Below, in pieces: positions 26,960 to 36,241 of a stretch of 64,000 bases of DNA. Made by a program: the position numbers and the translations under genes. The notes below the pieces were generated by a model. The model had not been told where the DNA came from and ran no database searches. It was given only the letters and a program-made list of their open reading frames with translations. Within the stretch, counting starts at the first letter, position 1. Each line of letters starts with the position of its first letter. Source of the DNA: an uncultured Allomuricauda sp. (GTDB lineage: Bacteria; Bacteroidota; Bacteroidia; Flavobacteriales; Flavobacteriaceae); contig NZ_CANLYK010000005.1 in assembly GCF_947495325.1 (NCBI RefSeq), positions 1 through 64,000 on the forward strand, read 5' to 3'.

Positions 26960-28418
26960 GTGTTTTCTCACGAATCAGCCACAGCCCAAAGAATGTCAAT
27001 AACCCATTTAAGGGAAGTAATTCATAGCCCAGAATATATCCTCCCAAATAGGTTGATGGAATATTTGCAACAATGACTATTATTACCACACTTATGATAG
27101 TAACTACCAATACATATTTATCTTTTAATCTATGTTTTGTGAAAATTCCAAAAGCAAATAACCCCAGTAATGGACCGTAAGTATATCCTGCAACGGTTAA
27201 AAGGTTATCAATTACATTTCTGCTCAAAATGTATTTAAAGGAAATAATGACCAAAACAAGCATGACGCTCATTGCAATATGGGTTCGCTTTCGCACTTTC
27301 TTTTGCTCTTCTTCGTCTCGCTTTTCTACATTCAAAAAATCAACACAAAAAGAAGTGGTCAGTGAGGTCAATGCACTATCGGCACTACTGTATGCCGCGG
27401 CAATGAGTCCCAACATAAAGGTAATGGCCAAGGAAATGCTTAAACCGCCATTCAATGCTATCTCGGGAAACAACAAATCAGATTTCGGGGAGCCATTCAT
27501 TAAAGGAATCGATATTCCATTTTGTCCGGCATAAATGAACAGTAGGGCTCCGAGCAACATAAATAAGAATGTTACCCCAACCAAAACCAGACTAAATGAA
27601 ACCATATTTTTCTGGGCATCTTTTAAGGATTTACAGGTAAGGTTTTTTTGCATCATATCTTGATCTAGTCCTGTCATACAAATGGTAATGAATATTCCGC
27701 CAATAAAAGATTTTACAAAGTGGTTTCTTTCAAGAAAACTGTCCAAAACAAGAAAGGAATTGTATTCTTTTAATTCTTCTGAGGCTAAAAACTCTCCAAA
27801 ACTCCAGCCCAATTCTTGGTTTATCAAAATAATGGATAAAACAACGGCAAGAATCATGAACAACGTTTGCAAAGTATCTGTCCAAACAATGGTTTTGATT
27901 CCGCCCCTATTGGTATAGATCCAAATCAATGCTATTGAAATAACAACAGTTAGTTCAAAACGAACCCCCAAATCGTCAAAAACAAATTGTTGCAATACTA
28001 TGGCTACCAAATAAAGCCTAAAAGCAGCACCTAAAACCCTAGAAATAAAGAAGAAAAAAGCTCCAGTTTTATGGCTTACAGAGCCAAAACGGTCTAACAA
28101 ATATTCGTATATGGAGGTCAGGTTGTGCTTGTAATATAGAGGTAGCAAAACATAGGCAACAACAAAATAGCCAACTAAAAACCCTAGAACTACTTGCATA
28201 TAGCTAAACTCCGAAGCTTCTACCCATCCCGGAACCGAAATAAAGGTTACCCCAGATAATGAAGCCCCAACCATTCCAAAAGCAACCAAGTACCAAGGAG
28301 ATTGTTTGCCTGCTTTAAAAAAATCTGAGTTTGAGTCGTTTTTGCCTGTGAAGTATGAAATCAACATCAACACTAAAAAATAGGCGCCAATGAGCAAAAG
28401 AATCTGTGTTGCGGACAT
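26943..28418 (-). CDS. Sodium:solute symporter (SSS family)
   Basis: 491 residues from the ATG at 28418; a longer frame reaching 28631 runs over recR and lacks homology, and the promoter box at 28443-28450 lies inside it. About 13 hydrophobic segments with SSS signatures: [19 protein letters not shown] near 47-65, TDTLQTLFM near 180 and a [19 protein letters not shown] segment near 340-360. It uses the sodium gradient to import a solute such as a sugar, sialic acid, proline or pantothenate. Substrate not inferable. Confidence 0.9.
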   Translation of the reverse strand: MSATQILLLIGAYFLVLMLISYFTGKNDSNSDFFKAGKQSPWYLVAFGMVGASLSGVTFISVPGWVEASEFSYMQVVLGFLVGYFVVAYVLLPLYYKHNLTSIYEYLLDRFGSVSHKTGAFFFFISRVLGAAFRLYLVAIVLQQFVFDDLGVRFELTVVISIALIWIYTNRGGIKTIVWTDTLQTLFMILAVVLSIILINQELGWSFGEFLASEELKEYNSFLVLDSFLERNHFVKSFIGGIFITICMTGLDQDMMQKNLTCKSLKDAQKNMVSFSLVLVGVTFLFMLLGALLFIYAGQNGISIPLMNGSPKSDLLFPEIALNGGLSISLAITFMLGLIAAAYSSADSALTSLTTSFCVDFLNVEKRDEEEQKKVRKRTHIAMSVMLVLVIISFKYILSRNVIDNLLTVAGYTYGPLLGLFAFGIFTKHRLKDKYVLVVTIISVVIIVIVANIPSTYLGGYILGYELLPLNGLLTFFGLWLIREKTPSIAP

Positions 28419-28442
28419 GAATGAAATTTGATTTGCAAAGTA

Positions 28443-28478
28443 CAAAAGTAAATTGGTAACTGTAAAATCGTAATTTTG
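28443..28478. promoter_or_regulatory. Divergent promoter pair between symporter and recR
   Basis: TACTTTTG on the minus strand (28450-28443) lies 24 bp before the symporter ATG. TAATTTTG on the plus strand (28471-28478) lies 16 bp before recR. A TTG at 28453-28455 sits 15 bp upstream of the recR box. Together they fix both start codons. Confidence 0.6.
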
Positions 28479-28494
28479 TTGGATAATTGGAGAT

Positions 28495-29115
28495 ATGGAA
28501 TTTTCGTCAAAGCTTTTGGAAGATGCAGTGTATGAAATGTCGCAATTGCCAGGAATTGGTAAGCGAACTGCATTAAGATTGGTATTGCACCTTCTTAAAC
28601 AGCCGGAACAGCGCACGGAACTATTGTCCAATGCACTGTCTCAACTAAGGAATTCCGTTAATTTCTGCTCTAGCTGCCATAATATTTCGGACACCGAACT
28701 TTGTGAAATTTGTTCCAACTCCAAGCGAGATGAAACCTTGGTATGTGTTGTTGAGGATATTAGAGATGTTATGGCCATTGAAAATACATCGCAGTACAAT
28801 GGACTCTACCATGTGCTAGGTGGAAAAATATCCCCTATGGAAGGTGTTGGGCCACAAGATTTAAACATTGTTTCGTTGATAAAACGGGTAAAAGAAGGAA
28901 CTGTCAATGAGCTTATTTTTGCATTAAGCTCTACCATGGAAGGTGATACAACTAATTTTTATATGTATAGACAATTGGAAGGTCTAAGCGTTACCACTTC
29001 CACAATTGCCAGAGGAATATCCATTGGTGATGAATTGGAATATGCGGATGAAGTGACCTTGGGTAGAAGTATTTTGAACAGAGTTCCGTTTGAAAGTTCA
29101 ATAAAGGCGAGTTAG
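28495..29115 (+). CDS. recR: Recombination mediator RecR
   Basis: 206 residues. An N-terminal helix-hairpin-helix ([17 protein letters not shown]), a four-Cys zinc finger ([16 protein letters not shown]), a Toprim domain ([16 protein letters not shown], then [16 protein letters not shown]) and a C-terminal Walker-like segment are in order. RecR with RecO/RecF loads RecA at gaps. It is divergent from the symporter with a clear promoter. Confidence 0.96.
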   Translation: MEFSSKLLEDAVYEMSQLPGIGKRTALRLVLHLLKQPEQRTELLSNALSQLRNSVNFCSSCHNISDTELCEICSNSKRDETLVCVVEDIRDVMAIENTSQYNGLYHVLGGKISPMEGVGPQDLNIVSLIKRVKEGTVNELIFALSSTMEGDTTNFYMYRQLEGLSVTTSTIARGISIGDELEYADEVTLGRSILNRVPFESSIKAS

Positions 29116-29164
29116 ACAAGCGTTAATTAATGAATAAAAACTAATAATAAGTATATTTCTTTAG

Positions 29165-29172
29165 TATTTTTG
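29165..29172 (+). promoter_or_regulatory. Flavobacterial -7 element TATTTTTG for the E2 gene
   Basis: An exact box 37 bp upstream of the ATG at 29210. Confidence 0.55.
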
Positions 29173-29209
29173 CAAAATATAAGTCGATAATACTTCGTTA
29201 AATAAGAAT

Positions 29210-30562
29210 ATGTCAAAATTTGAATTGAAATTACCACAGATGGGAGAGAGTGTTGCAGAGGCAACATTGACTACTTGGCTAAAAGAAGTTGGCGAAACTA
29301 TTGAGTTGGATGAAGCCATATTTGAAATTGCCACCGATAAGGTAGATTCGGAAGTGCCAAGTGAAGTTGAAGGTGTTTTGTTGGAAAAGAGATTCAACGT
29401 CGATGATGTGATAAAAGTGGGTGAAGTGGTTGCCGTTATACAGACAGACGGAACAGAAGAAGTTGCCGCCGCTTCTAATGGGACAGATTCCATTGAAGAG
29501 ATTGAAGATGTTGTTGAAGATTCCGCAATTGCTATAGAAACTGAAATTACCCAGGTTCAAGAATCGGTTACTCTTCCCACACAAAACTTTTCAGGTTCTG
29601 AAAGATTTTATTCGCCATTGGTTAAAAATATTGCCAGGGAAGAAGGAATTTCAATGGACGAATTGGAAGCAATAATAGGAACTGGTAAAGAAGGTAGGGT
29701 AACCAAAAATGATATTAAGGCATTTTTAGAAAATCGCTCCACAAATGGTAGCACAAAACCTATTTCCAAGGAAGAGAATATAGCGACAATCCAAACGGAA
29801 ACTACCAAAACAGTCACTGAGAATACTAAAGCGGTGCCTGTTGCCGCATCAGCAGACGATGAAATAATTCCGTTAACACGGATGGGAAAATTGATTGCCC
29901 AACATATGGTTGACAGCATTTCGACCTCGGCACATGTTCAGAGCTTTGTTGAAGTAGACGTTACCAATGTGGTTAATTGGAGAAACAAAGTCAAAAAAGC
30001 TTTTGAAGAAAGAGAAGGTGAAAAGTTGACTTTTACCCCAATTTTTATGGAAGCAGTGGCAATGGCCCTAAAAAAATATCCTTTCGTAAACATTTCTTTG
30101 GATGGAGACAAGGTCATAAAAAAGAAAAACATCAATATTGGAATGGCGGCTGCCCTTCCTGATGGGAATTTAATTGTTCCTGTGATAAAAAATGCGGACC
30201 AGCTCAATCTGGTAGGAATGGCCAAGACGGTTAATGATCTTGCAAATAGATCAAGGAACAACCAGTTAAAGCCAGACGAGGTAAAGGACGGCACATATAC
30301 CGTTACCAATGTGGGTTCATTTGGTAGTGTTTTTGGGACCCCAATAATCAACCAACCACAAGTAGGCATTCTTGCCTTGGGAGCCATTCGGAAGATACCT
30401 TCTGTAATTGAAACAGATCAAGGTGAATATATTGGAATCCGAAGCAAAATGTTTCTTTCACATAGTTATGACCACAGAGTTGTAAATGGGGCTTTAGGGG
30501 GAATGTTTGTAAAAACAGTTGCCGATTATCTCGAAGCTTGGGATATAAACAGGGAAATCTAG
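29210..30562 (+). CDS. 2-oxoacid dehydrogenase E2 (dihydrolipoamide acyltransferase)
   Basis: 450 residues. The lipoyl domain spans about 1-78, with the lipoylated Lys in EIATDKVDSE (K44). An acidic linker follows. The E3/E1-binding domain (SPLVKNIAREEGISMDELEAIIGTG) covers about 132-170. The catalytic acyltransferase domain runs from about 215 and ends with SYDHRVVNGALGG, where Asn replaces the more common Asp in the DHRxxDG box. A single lipoyl domain and this length favour a branched-chain 2-oxoacid or general E2 rather than pyruvate E2. E1 and E3 genes are not in the window. A promoter-like box precedes it. Confidence 0.9.
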   Translation: MSKFELKLPQMGESVAEATLTTWLKEVGETIELDEAIFEIATDKVDSEVPSEVEGVLLEKRFNVDDVIKVGEVVAVIQTDGTEEVAAASNGTDSIEEIEDVVEDSAIAIETEITQVQESVTLPTQNFSGSERFYSPLVKNIAREEGISMDELEAIIGTGKEGRVTKNDIKAFLENRSTNGSTKPISKEENIATIQTETTKTVTENTKAVPVAASADDEIIPLTRMGKLIAQHMVDSISTSAHVQSFVEVDVTNVVNWRNKVKKAFEEREGEKLTFTPIFMEAVAMALKKYPFVNISLDGDKVIKKKNINIGMAAALPDGNLIVPVIKNADQLNLVGMAKTVNDLANRSRNNQLKPDEVKDGTYTVTNVGSFGSVFGTPIINQPQVGILALGAIRKIPSVIETDQGEYIGIRSKMFLSHSYDHRVVNGALGGMFVKTVADYLEAWDINREI

Positions 30563-30627
30563 CATAAAAAACATTTGTAATCATTCCACTATTATTAACT
30601 TAGAGGTTTAAACAAATTCATTTGCAA

Positions 30628-31410
30628 ATGAAGTTTATAACCTCCTTATGTGTGGCTTTACTTTTTCTATCCTATGGTAATATGAAGGCACAAGATCTTT
30701 CGGTCTATAAAAAAAAAGTCTTCATAAAAAATGGAGATAAGATGCCTTATCGCATAGTATTTCCCAAAGATTACAATCCAAAAGAAAAGTACCCATTGCT
30801 ATTTGTGTTGCATGGCTCTGGTGAGCGAGGAGATGATAATGAGTCACAATTGGTTCATGGCTCAGACCTGTTCCTAAAGGAAGAGGTTAGAAACAACCAT
30901 CGTGCTATTGTAGTTTTTCCGCAATGTGCTACTGGCAGTTCTTGGGCAAAAGTAGATGTGAAAGGAGACATTCCTAATAGGGAATTTGTTTTTTATGAAG
31001 ATTCAGAGCCTACAAAGGATATGTTATTGTTGGAAGGATTAATAAAAGATATCAGAAAAACCTATAGGATTGATAAAAATAGGATCTATGTTGGTGGGCT
31101 ATCAATGGGAGGTATGGGAACTTTTGAATTGGTTCGAAGAAACCCCAAGCTATTTGCCGCCGCCTTCCCTATTTGTGGAGGGGCCAATCCTAAAATAAGT
31201 AAGAAACTCAGCAATTTGGATTGGTGGGTGTTTCATGGCGAAGCTGACAATGTGGTGCCAGAGAAGCTTTCGGCAACAATGGTTAAAGCAATGCAGGATA
31301 TTGGAATCAATGTAAAATATTCAGTGTACCCGGAAGTAGGTCATAATAGTTGGGACAATGCCTTTTCAGAACCAGAATTAGTAACATGGCTATTTTCTAA
31401 ATCGCGCTAA
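30628..31410 (+). CDS. Secreted alpha/beta hydrolase (PHB-depolymerase/peptidase-like)
   Basis: 260 residues from the ATG at 30628; an in-frame TTG six bases upstream is less likely. A signal peptide ends in MKAQ. The oxyanion region is LFVLHGSGERGDDN. The nucleophile Ser is in GGLSMGGMGTFE, the acid in HGEADNVVPE and the His in PEVGHNSWDNAF, so the triad is complete. The size and motifs fit the predicted-peptidase / feruloyl-esterase-like group found in polysaccharide degraders. It probably cleaves an ester outside the cytoplasm. The next gene follows by 9 bp. Confidence 0.85.
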   Translation: MKFITSLCVALLFLSYGNMKAQDLSVYKKKVFIKNGDKMPYRIVFPKDYNPKEKYPLLFVLHGSGERGDDNESQLVHGSDLFLKEEVRNNHRAIVVFPQCATGSSWAKVDVKGDIPNREFVFYEDSEPTKDMLLLEGLIKDIRKTYRIDKNRIYVGGLSMGGMGTFELVRRNPKLFAAAFPICGGANPKISKKLSNLDWWVFHGEADNVVPEKLSATMVKAMQDIGINVKYSVYPEVGHNSWDNAFSEPELVTWLFSKSR

Positions 31411-31419
31411 AATTGTTTT

Positions 31420-32196
31420 ATGGAATTAAAGCTGACAAAACCTATTTGTTTTTTCGATTTGGAAACCACCGGTATTAATGTGGCCAAAGATAGAATTGTA
31501 GAAATTTCAATACTTAAGGTTTTTCCCAACGGAAATAAAGAAAGTAAAACATGGTTGGTAAATCCAGAAATGGAAATACCCCCCGAAGTAGTCTTGGTAC
31601 ATGGTATTTCCAATGAAAAAGTGGCCAATGAACCTACCTTCAAACAATTGTCCAAAGAAATCTATAAAATGATAAAGGACAGTGATTTGGCAGGGTTCAA
31701 TTCAGATAGGTTTGACATTCCGCTCTTGGCAGAAGAAATGCTTCGTTCCGATGTGGATTTTGATATGAAGCATATGGTGTCCGTCGACGTTCAAACCATC
31801 TTCCATAAAATGGAAAAACGGACCCTGGGCGCAGCGTATAAATTTTACTGCGATAAAAGTTTGGATGATGCCCATAGTGCAGAAGCGGACACTATGGCCA
31901 CATACGAGGTCTTGCTGTCCCAACTGGATAGATATCCTGAGTTGGAGAATAACGTAAAAAAACTATCTGAATTCACAACCCGAAAACAATCCCTGGATTT
32001 TGCCGGATTTATTGGTGTCAATGAAGATGAGCAGCCAACTTTCGCTTTTGGAAAGCATAAAGGAAAAACTGTGGATGAGGTCATGGAGAAAGAGCCCGGG
32101 TATTTTGGGTGGATTCTAAATGCAGATTTTCCGCTTTACACTAAAAAAGTGCTTACACAGATAAAGCTCAGCAAATTAAACAATAAGCTGTCTTAA
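31420..32196 (+). CDS. DnaQ-type 3'-5' exonuclease with ExoX-like C-terminal domain
   Basis: 258 residues. The DEDDh exonuclease spans about 1-175: D13 and E15 in FFDLETTG, GFNSDRFDIPLL (near 92-103) and the His-containing DAHSAEADTM (near 150-159). A second small domain at about 205-250 (FAFGKHKGKTVDEV and GYFGWIL) matches the ExoX-like C-terminal module seen in exodeoxyribonuclease X and related proteins. It hydrolyses DNA or RNA 3' ends in repair or proofreading. It starts a compact run of four same-strand genes. Confidence 0.88.
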   Translation: MELKLTKPICFFDLETTGINVAKDRIVEISILKVFPNGNKESKTWLVNPEMEIPPEVVLVHGISNEKVANEPTFKQLSKEIYKMIKDSDLAGFNSDRFDIPLLAEEMLRSDVDFDMKHMVSVDVQTIFHKMEKRTLGAAYKFYCDKSLDDAHSAEADTMATYEVLLSQLDRYPELENNVKKLSEFTTRKQSLDFAGFIGVNEDEQPTFAFGKHKGKTVDEVMEKEPGYFGWILNADFPLYTKKVLTQIKLSKLNNKLS

Positions 32197-32218
32197 ATAC
32201 ACTATAAATAATTAAGTC

Positions 32219-32830
32219 ATGAAACTGATATGCATCGGCAGAAACTATGCTGCCCATATTGAAGAGTTGCAAAATGAGAGACCAAAAGAGCCAGTAGTCT
32301 TCATTAAGCCAGATTCTGCAATCCTACCAAAAGAACAGGATTTTTATATTCCACAATTTTCGGAAGAAATACATTACGAAGTAGAAGTATTGGTTAAGAT
32401 CAAGAAGGTTGGAAAACATATTGCAAAACAATTTGCACACACTTATTATGATGAAATTGGACTTGGAATAGATTTTACCGCAAGAGATCTTCAATCCAAG
32501 CTTAAAGCTAAAGGTTTGCCTTGGGAAAAAGCGAAGGGATTTGATGGTTCGGCCATAGTAGGTAAGTGGAACCCTAAAGAAAAGTACGAAAATATTGATA
32601 AACTGGGGTTTTCCTTGTTAAAAAATAGGGAAAATGTCCAAAAAGGTAGTACATCCCTGATGCTCTGGAAGATAGATGAATTAATTTCATACGTATCAAC
32701 CTATTTTACGCTCAAAAAAGGGGATATTTTGTTTACAGGCACCCCAGCTGGGGTTGGTAAAGTAAGTCCAAATGACTACCTTTCTGGTATCCTCGAAGGA
32801 GAGAAGATGTTTGAAATTAATGTGAAATAA
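32219..32830 (+). CDS. Fumarylacetoacetate hydrolase family protein
   Basis: 203 residues, the short FAHD1-like form. The metal-binding acids appear as E-x-E in IHYEVEVLVK (near 51-56) and D in GLGIDFTARDLQ (near 83). IGRNYAAHIEEL at the start and FTGTPAGVGKV near the end are the family signatures. Such enzymes act as acylpyruvases or oxaloacetate decarboxylases. The stop overlaps the Hpt start by one base, so translation is coupled. Confidence 0.92.
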   Translation: MKLICIGRNYAAHIEELQNERPKEPVVFIKPDSAILPKEQDFYIPQFSEEIHYEVEVLVKIKKVGKHIAKQFAHTYYDEIGLGIDFTARDLQSKLKAKGLPWEKAKGFDGSAIVGKWNPKEKYENIDKLGFSLLKNRENVQKGSTSLMLWKIDELISYVSTYFTLKKGDILFTGTPAGVGKVSPNDYLSGILEGEKMFEINVK

Positions 32831-33168
32831 TGATTTACAGCCTCGATAAGATAAATGAAATGGCAGAGGGAGACCAAGATTTTGTAATCTCTGTAGTTTC
32901 TGTTTTTTTAGAAGAAGTCCCAATAGATTTAGAAGGTTTGGAAAGAGCCATAGATGAAGAGGATTTTGAAAGTATATACAAACTGGCCCATAAAATTAAA
33001 CCCAATGTAGATTTACTTGGGATGGAACAAACCCGTGCCATCGCACTGGAAATTGAAACTTTGGGTAAGAGTGATGCCAATATGGACGCGATCAAGGAGA
33101 AGTTTCCCATGCTCAAAAAAGATGTGCACCAGGTTATCTCAGAACTCAAAAAAGATTTCGACCTATAG
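32830..33168 (+). CDS. Orphan Hpt (histidine phosphotransfer) protein
   Basis: 112 residues, one helical Hpt domain. The phospho-accepting His is H54 in YKLAHKIKPNVDLLG. It has no kinase or receiver domain and no two-component gene nearby. It is embedded between FAH and cinA with a 1-bp overlap at the start and the next ATG directly after its stop. It must receive phosphate from hybrid kinases encoded elsewhere, or has lost signalling and serves another role. Confidence 0.85.
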   Translation: MIYSLDKINEMAEGDQDFVISVVSVFLEEVPIDLEGLERAIDEEDFESIYKLAHKIKPNVDLLGMEQTRAIALEIETLGKSDANMDAIKEKFPMLKKDVHQVISELKKDFDL

Positions 33169-34416
33169 ATGCAGGCAGAAATAATTACCATTGGGGATGA
33201 AATCCTCATTGGACAGATTGTAGATTCCAATTCTGCATTCATTTCCAAAGAACTAAATAGGATAGGTGTTGCTGTATACCAGATTACCTCTGTCCAAGAT
33301 GACCAGAATCATATTTTGGATGCTTTGGAAGTTGCGAGGAAAAGGTCATCAATAGTAATACTCACCGGGGGCTTAGGGCCTACCAAAGATGACATCACCA
33401 AGCATACGCTCTGCCAATTTTTTAATGATGAGCTTGTCCAAGATGATGCTGTATTACATCATATAGAGGAACTTTTTAAAAAGTATATTTCTACCCCCAT
33501 ATCAGATTTAAACAGAAAACAAGCTTTAGTGCCCACAAAAGCTACAGTGTTGTACAATGCACACGGTACAGCTCCGGGGCTTTGGATGAAAAAAGGGGAT
33601 ACTGCATTTGTTTCCCTGCCTGGAGTGCCTTTTGAGATGAAAAACTTGATGAAGAATGAGGTGCTCCCTAAAATCATAAAAGAATACAAGCGTCCTCATA
33701 TTTATCACAAGACAATCATGACCTATGGTTTGGGTGAAAGTGCCATTGCCAACAAAATTGAGGAGTGGGAAAATAACCTCCCAAGTTTTATCAAATTTGC
33801 ATACTTGCCCAATTTGGGTAGGGTGCGTTTAAGACTTACTGCCAAAGGGGAGAACAGAGAATTTCTACAAGCCACTGTTAATATAGAGGTTAAAAAACTA
33901 TATCCTCTAATCGGTGATATTATTGTGGGAGAGGAAGAAGATGAGTCTATAGAAAATCAGGTAGGTAAATATTTGACCCAAAAGCAAATGACCCTTGCAA
34001 CAGCCGAAAGTTTTACAGGAGGCAAAATCGCACAACAAATAACTACTATACCTGGCGCATCATCCTATTTCAAGGGCAGTGTGGTGAGCTATGCCACTGA
34101 GACAAAAATTAAAGTGTTGAATGTCCCAGAAGATTTGGTAAAAAAACATTCTGTGGTAAGCGAAGAAGTTGCTATTGCCATGGCTGAAAATGTAAAAAAG
34201 ATACTGGGCACGGACTTCGCAATAGCTACAACAGGTAATGCGGGGCCAACAAAAGGGGATTCAGATGCTGAAGTGGGAACGACCTATATTGCCATTAGTA
34301 CTCCAGAACATACTTTTGCGCAGAAATTCAATATGGGGAATCATAGAGAACGCATTGTTCAGAAGTCTGTAAACAAGGCATTTGAATTATTACTAAAAGA
34401 AATTCTAAAATTCTAA
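33169..34416 (+). CDS. cinA: CinA family protein (NMN deamidase / ADP-ribose pyrophosphatase-like)
   Basis: 415 residues, full length. The N-terminal MoCF-like domain (EIITIGDEILIGQIVDSNS, GGLGPTKDD) spans about 1-170. The C-terminal nicotinamide-nucleotide amidohydrolase domain (LATAESFTGGKIA near 278-290, TTGNAGP near 350) follows, with the catalytic Ser in the ESFTGG loop. It salvages NMN released by DNA ligase. It follows the Hpt gene with no gap. Confidence 0.94.
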   Translation: MQAEIITIGDEILIGQIVDSNSAFISKELNRIGVAVYQITSVQDDQNHILDALEVARKRSSIVILTGGLGPTKDDITKHTLCQFFNDELVQDDAVLHHIEELFKKYISTPISDLNRKQALVPTKATVLYNAHGTAPGLWMKKGDTAFVSLPGVPFEMKNLMKNEVLPKIIKEYKRPHIYHKTIMTYGLGESAIANKIEEWENNLPSFIKFAYLPNLGRVRLRLTAKGENREFLQATVNIEVKKLYPLIGDIIVGEEEDESIENQVGKYLTQKQMTLATAESFTGGKIAQQITTIPGASSYFKGSVVSYATETKIKVLNVPEDLVKKHSVVSEEVAIAMAENVKKILGTDFAIATTGNAGPTKGDSDAEVGTTYIAISTPEHTFAQKFNMGNHRERIVQKSVNKAFELLLKEILKF

Positions 34417-34424
34417 AAAAGAAT

Positions 34425-34456
34425 TTTGTCCGTCCCATTAAAATGCTATAAATTTG
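34425..34456 (+). promoter_or_regulatory. Full flavobacterial promoter for the rpmB operon
   Basis: TTTG (34425-34428) and TAAATTTG (34449-34456) are separated by 20 bp, matching the Bacteroidota -33/-7 consensus in both boxes and spacing. It is the best promoter in the window and drives the ribosomal proteins beginning at 34490. Confidence 0.75.
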
Positions 34457-34489
34457 CAGCCTCAATAAAATCACTCAAAAGTTAGGGAG

Positions 34490-34717
34490 ATGTCTAAGAT
34501 TTGTGAAGTTACAGGAAAAAAGGTGATGTTTGGAAACAACGTTTCCTTTTCCATCAATAAAACCAAAAGAAGATTCGATGTAAATATTTCTAAAAAGAAA
34601 TTTTACATTCCGGAAGAAGATCGTTGGGTAACCCTAAACGTTTCAACTAGAGGTTTGAAGATTATCAATAAAAAAGGAATCTCTGCTGTTTTAAAGGATA
34701 TCGATTCCAAAAAATAG
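34490..34717 (+). CDS. rpmB: 50S ribosomal protein L28
   Basis: 75 residues, starting SKICEVTGKKVMFGNNVSFS with the family TKRRFDVNI and RWVTLNVSTRGL segments. The shortened N-terminal zinc region keeps one Cys (C4) only, as in zinc-free forms. First gene of a ribosomal-protein operon also holding L33 and DUF4295. Confidence 0.96.
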   Translation: MSKICEVTGKKVMFGNNVSFSINKTKRRFDVNISKKKFYIPEEDRWVTLNVSTRGLKIINKKGISAVLKDIDSKK

Positions 34718-34743
34718 TGGCCTAAGATTTTAAGTACGATACA

Positions 34744-34926
34744 ATGGCAAAGAAAGGAAATAGAATTCAGGTTATTTTAGAGTGTACAGAGCACAAGGAG
34801 TCTGGTATGCCAGGTACTTCAAGGTACATTACAACCAAAAATAAAAAGAACACGCCAGATAGAATGGAGATCAAAAAATTCAATCCTATTCTTAAGCGTA
34901 TGACTGTTCATAAAGAAATTAAATAA
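34744..34926 (+). CDS. rpmG: 50S ribosomal protein L33
   Basis: 60 residues: [20 protein letters not shown], then [20 protein letters not shown]. Only one Cys remains of the CxxC zinc pairs, so this is the zinc-independent type common in flavobacteria. It lies 26 bp after rpmB. Confidence 0.96.
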   Translation: MAKKGNRIQVILECTEHKESGMPGTSRYITTKNKKNTPDRMEIKKFNPILKRMTVHKEIK

Positions 34927-34934
34927 GTTAGGTC

Positions 34935-35087
34935 ATGGCAAAGAAGACAGTAGCATCACTACAGAGTAGTTCAAAAAGATTGACAAAGGCCATCAAAATG
35001 GTAAAATCCCCAAAAACGGGAGCTTATACATTTGTTGAGTCAGTAATGTCACCAGAATTGGTCAATGATTGGTTGAATAAAAATTAA
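34935..35087 (+). CDS. DUF4295 small basic ribosome-associated-type protein (50 aa)
   Basis: An ATG at 34935 opens 50 codons to TAA at 35085-35087. The product begins MAKKTVASLQSSSKRLTKAI and has KSPKTGAYTFVESVMSPE in the middle: DUF4295, a Bacteroidota-specific family always found after rpmG. It is very basic and probably ribosomal, but direct function is not established. It ends the operon before a strong terminator. Confidence 0.92.
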   Translation: MAKKTVASLQSSSKRLTKAIKMVKSPKTGAYTFVESVMSPELVNDWLNKN

Positions 35088-35109
35088 ATCAATCTTTGGT
35101 ATAAAATTT

Positions 35110-35140
35110 AAAGCCGCTTTAATAGCGGCTTTTTTTTATT
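35110..35140 (+). terminator. Strong terminator after rpmB-rpmG-DUF4295
   Basis: AAAGCCGCT (35110-35118) pairs with AGCGGCTTT (35124-35132) over a five-base loop, followed by TTTTTT. Confidence 0.9.
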
Positions 35141-35190
35141 TCCCTACTTTGAAAACGGCTCCAACTTTAACAAAACTCCCCTTACTTTAC

Positions 35191-35198
35191 TATCTTTG
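35191..35198 (+). promoter_or_regulatory. Flavobacterial -7 element TATCTTTG for ftsY
   Basis: An exact TAnnTTTG box 20 bp before the ftsY ATG. It confirms ftsY is separately transcribed from the ribosomal operon. Confidence 0.55.
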
Positions 35199-35218
35199 AA
35201 GCGTATTCAAGTGCAACT

Positions 35219-36175
35219 ATGAGTTTATTTAAAAATATATTTTCTTCCGATAAAAAAGAGACCTTGGATAAGGGGCTTGAAAAGTCGAAAAGCAGTTTTT
35301 TTGGCAAATTGAGCAAGGCTGTCGCCGGAAAATCCAAAGTGGATGATGAGGTTTTGGACAACCTGGAGGAAGTCTTGGTAACTTCAGATGTTGGGGTTGA
35401 TACCACTTTAAAAATTATTGACCGCATTGAGGCACGAGTTTCCCAAGATAAATACTTGGGAACCGAAGAACTTAATGTCATTCTACGCGAAGAAATAGCT
35501 GGATTGCTCTCAGAAACCCATATAGGAGAGGATACTGAATTTTTGGTTCCTACAGATAAAAAACCTCATGTTATTATGGTGGTTGGCGTAAATGGAGTTG
35601 GCAAAACAACTACCATTGGAAAATTGGCACATCAGTTTAAGAATCAGGGGTTAAAAGTGGTTTTGGGAGCTGGAGATACGTTTAGGGCAGCAGCCATTGA
35701 CCAATTGGAAGTTTGGGCAAAACGGGTGGATGTTCCCATGATTAAGCAAAAAATGGGGAGTGACCCAGCATCGGTGGCTTTCGATACCTTAAATTCTGCC
35801 GTTGCAGATGACGCAGATGTAGTTTTGATAGATACCGCTGGTAGATTGCACAATAAGGTGAACTTGATGAATGAACTCTCCAAAGTGAAGCGGGTAATGC
35901 AAAAAGTAGTGGCGGATGCCCCGCATGAAGTATTGCTGGTATTGGATGGCTCTACCGGGCAAAACGCTTTTGAGCAGGCCAAGCAATTCACCAAAGCCAC
36001 GGAAGTAAGTAGTTTGGCCGTAACCAAATTAGATGGGACCGCAAAAGGTGGGGTGGTCATCGGAATTTCAGACCAATTTCAAATACCCGTTAAATATATT
36101 GGAGTAGGTGAGGGTATTGAAGATCTCCAGGTCTTTAATAAATATGAGTTTGTAGATTCGTTTTTTAAGATTTAG
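35219..36175 (+). CDS. ftsY: Signal recognition particle receptor FtsY
   Basis: 318 residues. A short charged N-terminus (no long acidic A domain) leads to the NG domain. GTPase motifs are G1 VGVNGVGKTTTIGKLA (near 122-137), the GDTFRAAAIDQLEVWA insertion box, DTAGR (G3), TKLDGTAKGG (G4) and the closing GEGIEDLQVFN. It docks SRP-ribosome complexes at the membrane. Own promoter. Confidence 0.97.
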   Translation: MSLFKNIFSSDKKETLDKGLEKSKSSFFGKLSKAVAGKSKVDDEVLDNLEEVLVTSDVGVDTTLKIIDRIEARVSQDKYLGTEELNVILREEIAGLLSETHIGEDTEFLVPTDKKPHVIMVVGVNGVGKTTTIGKLAHQFKNQGLKVVLGAGDTFRAAAIDQLEVWAKRVDVPMIKQKMGSDPASVAFDTLNSAVADDADVVLIDTAGRLHNKVNLMNELSKVKRVMQKVVADAPHEVLLVLDGSTGQNAFEQAKQFTKATEVSSLAVTKLDGTAKGGVVIGISDQFQIPVKYIGVGEGIEDLQVFNKYEFVDSFFKI

Positions 36176-36241
36176 TGTTGTCCAAGTAGTTTACATAATC
36201 TAAAGTGTTCCCTAAATTTATAATCTAAATATGGATGAGTT

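Noticed and set aside
28419..28631. N-terminal extension of the symporter
   Set aside because: It overlaps recR, has no homology-like features, and contains the divergent promoter boxes; the ATG at 28418 is preferred.
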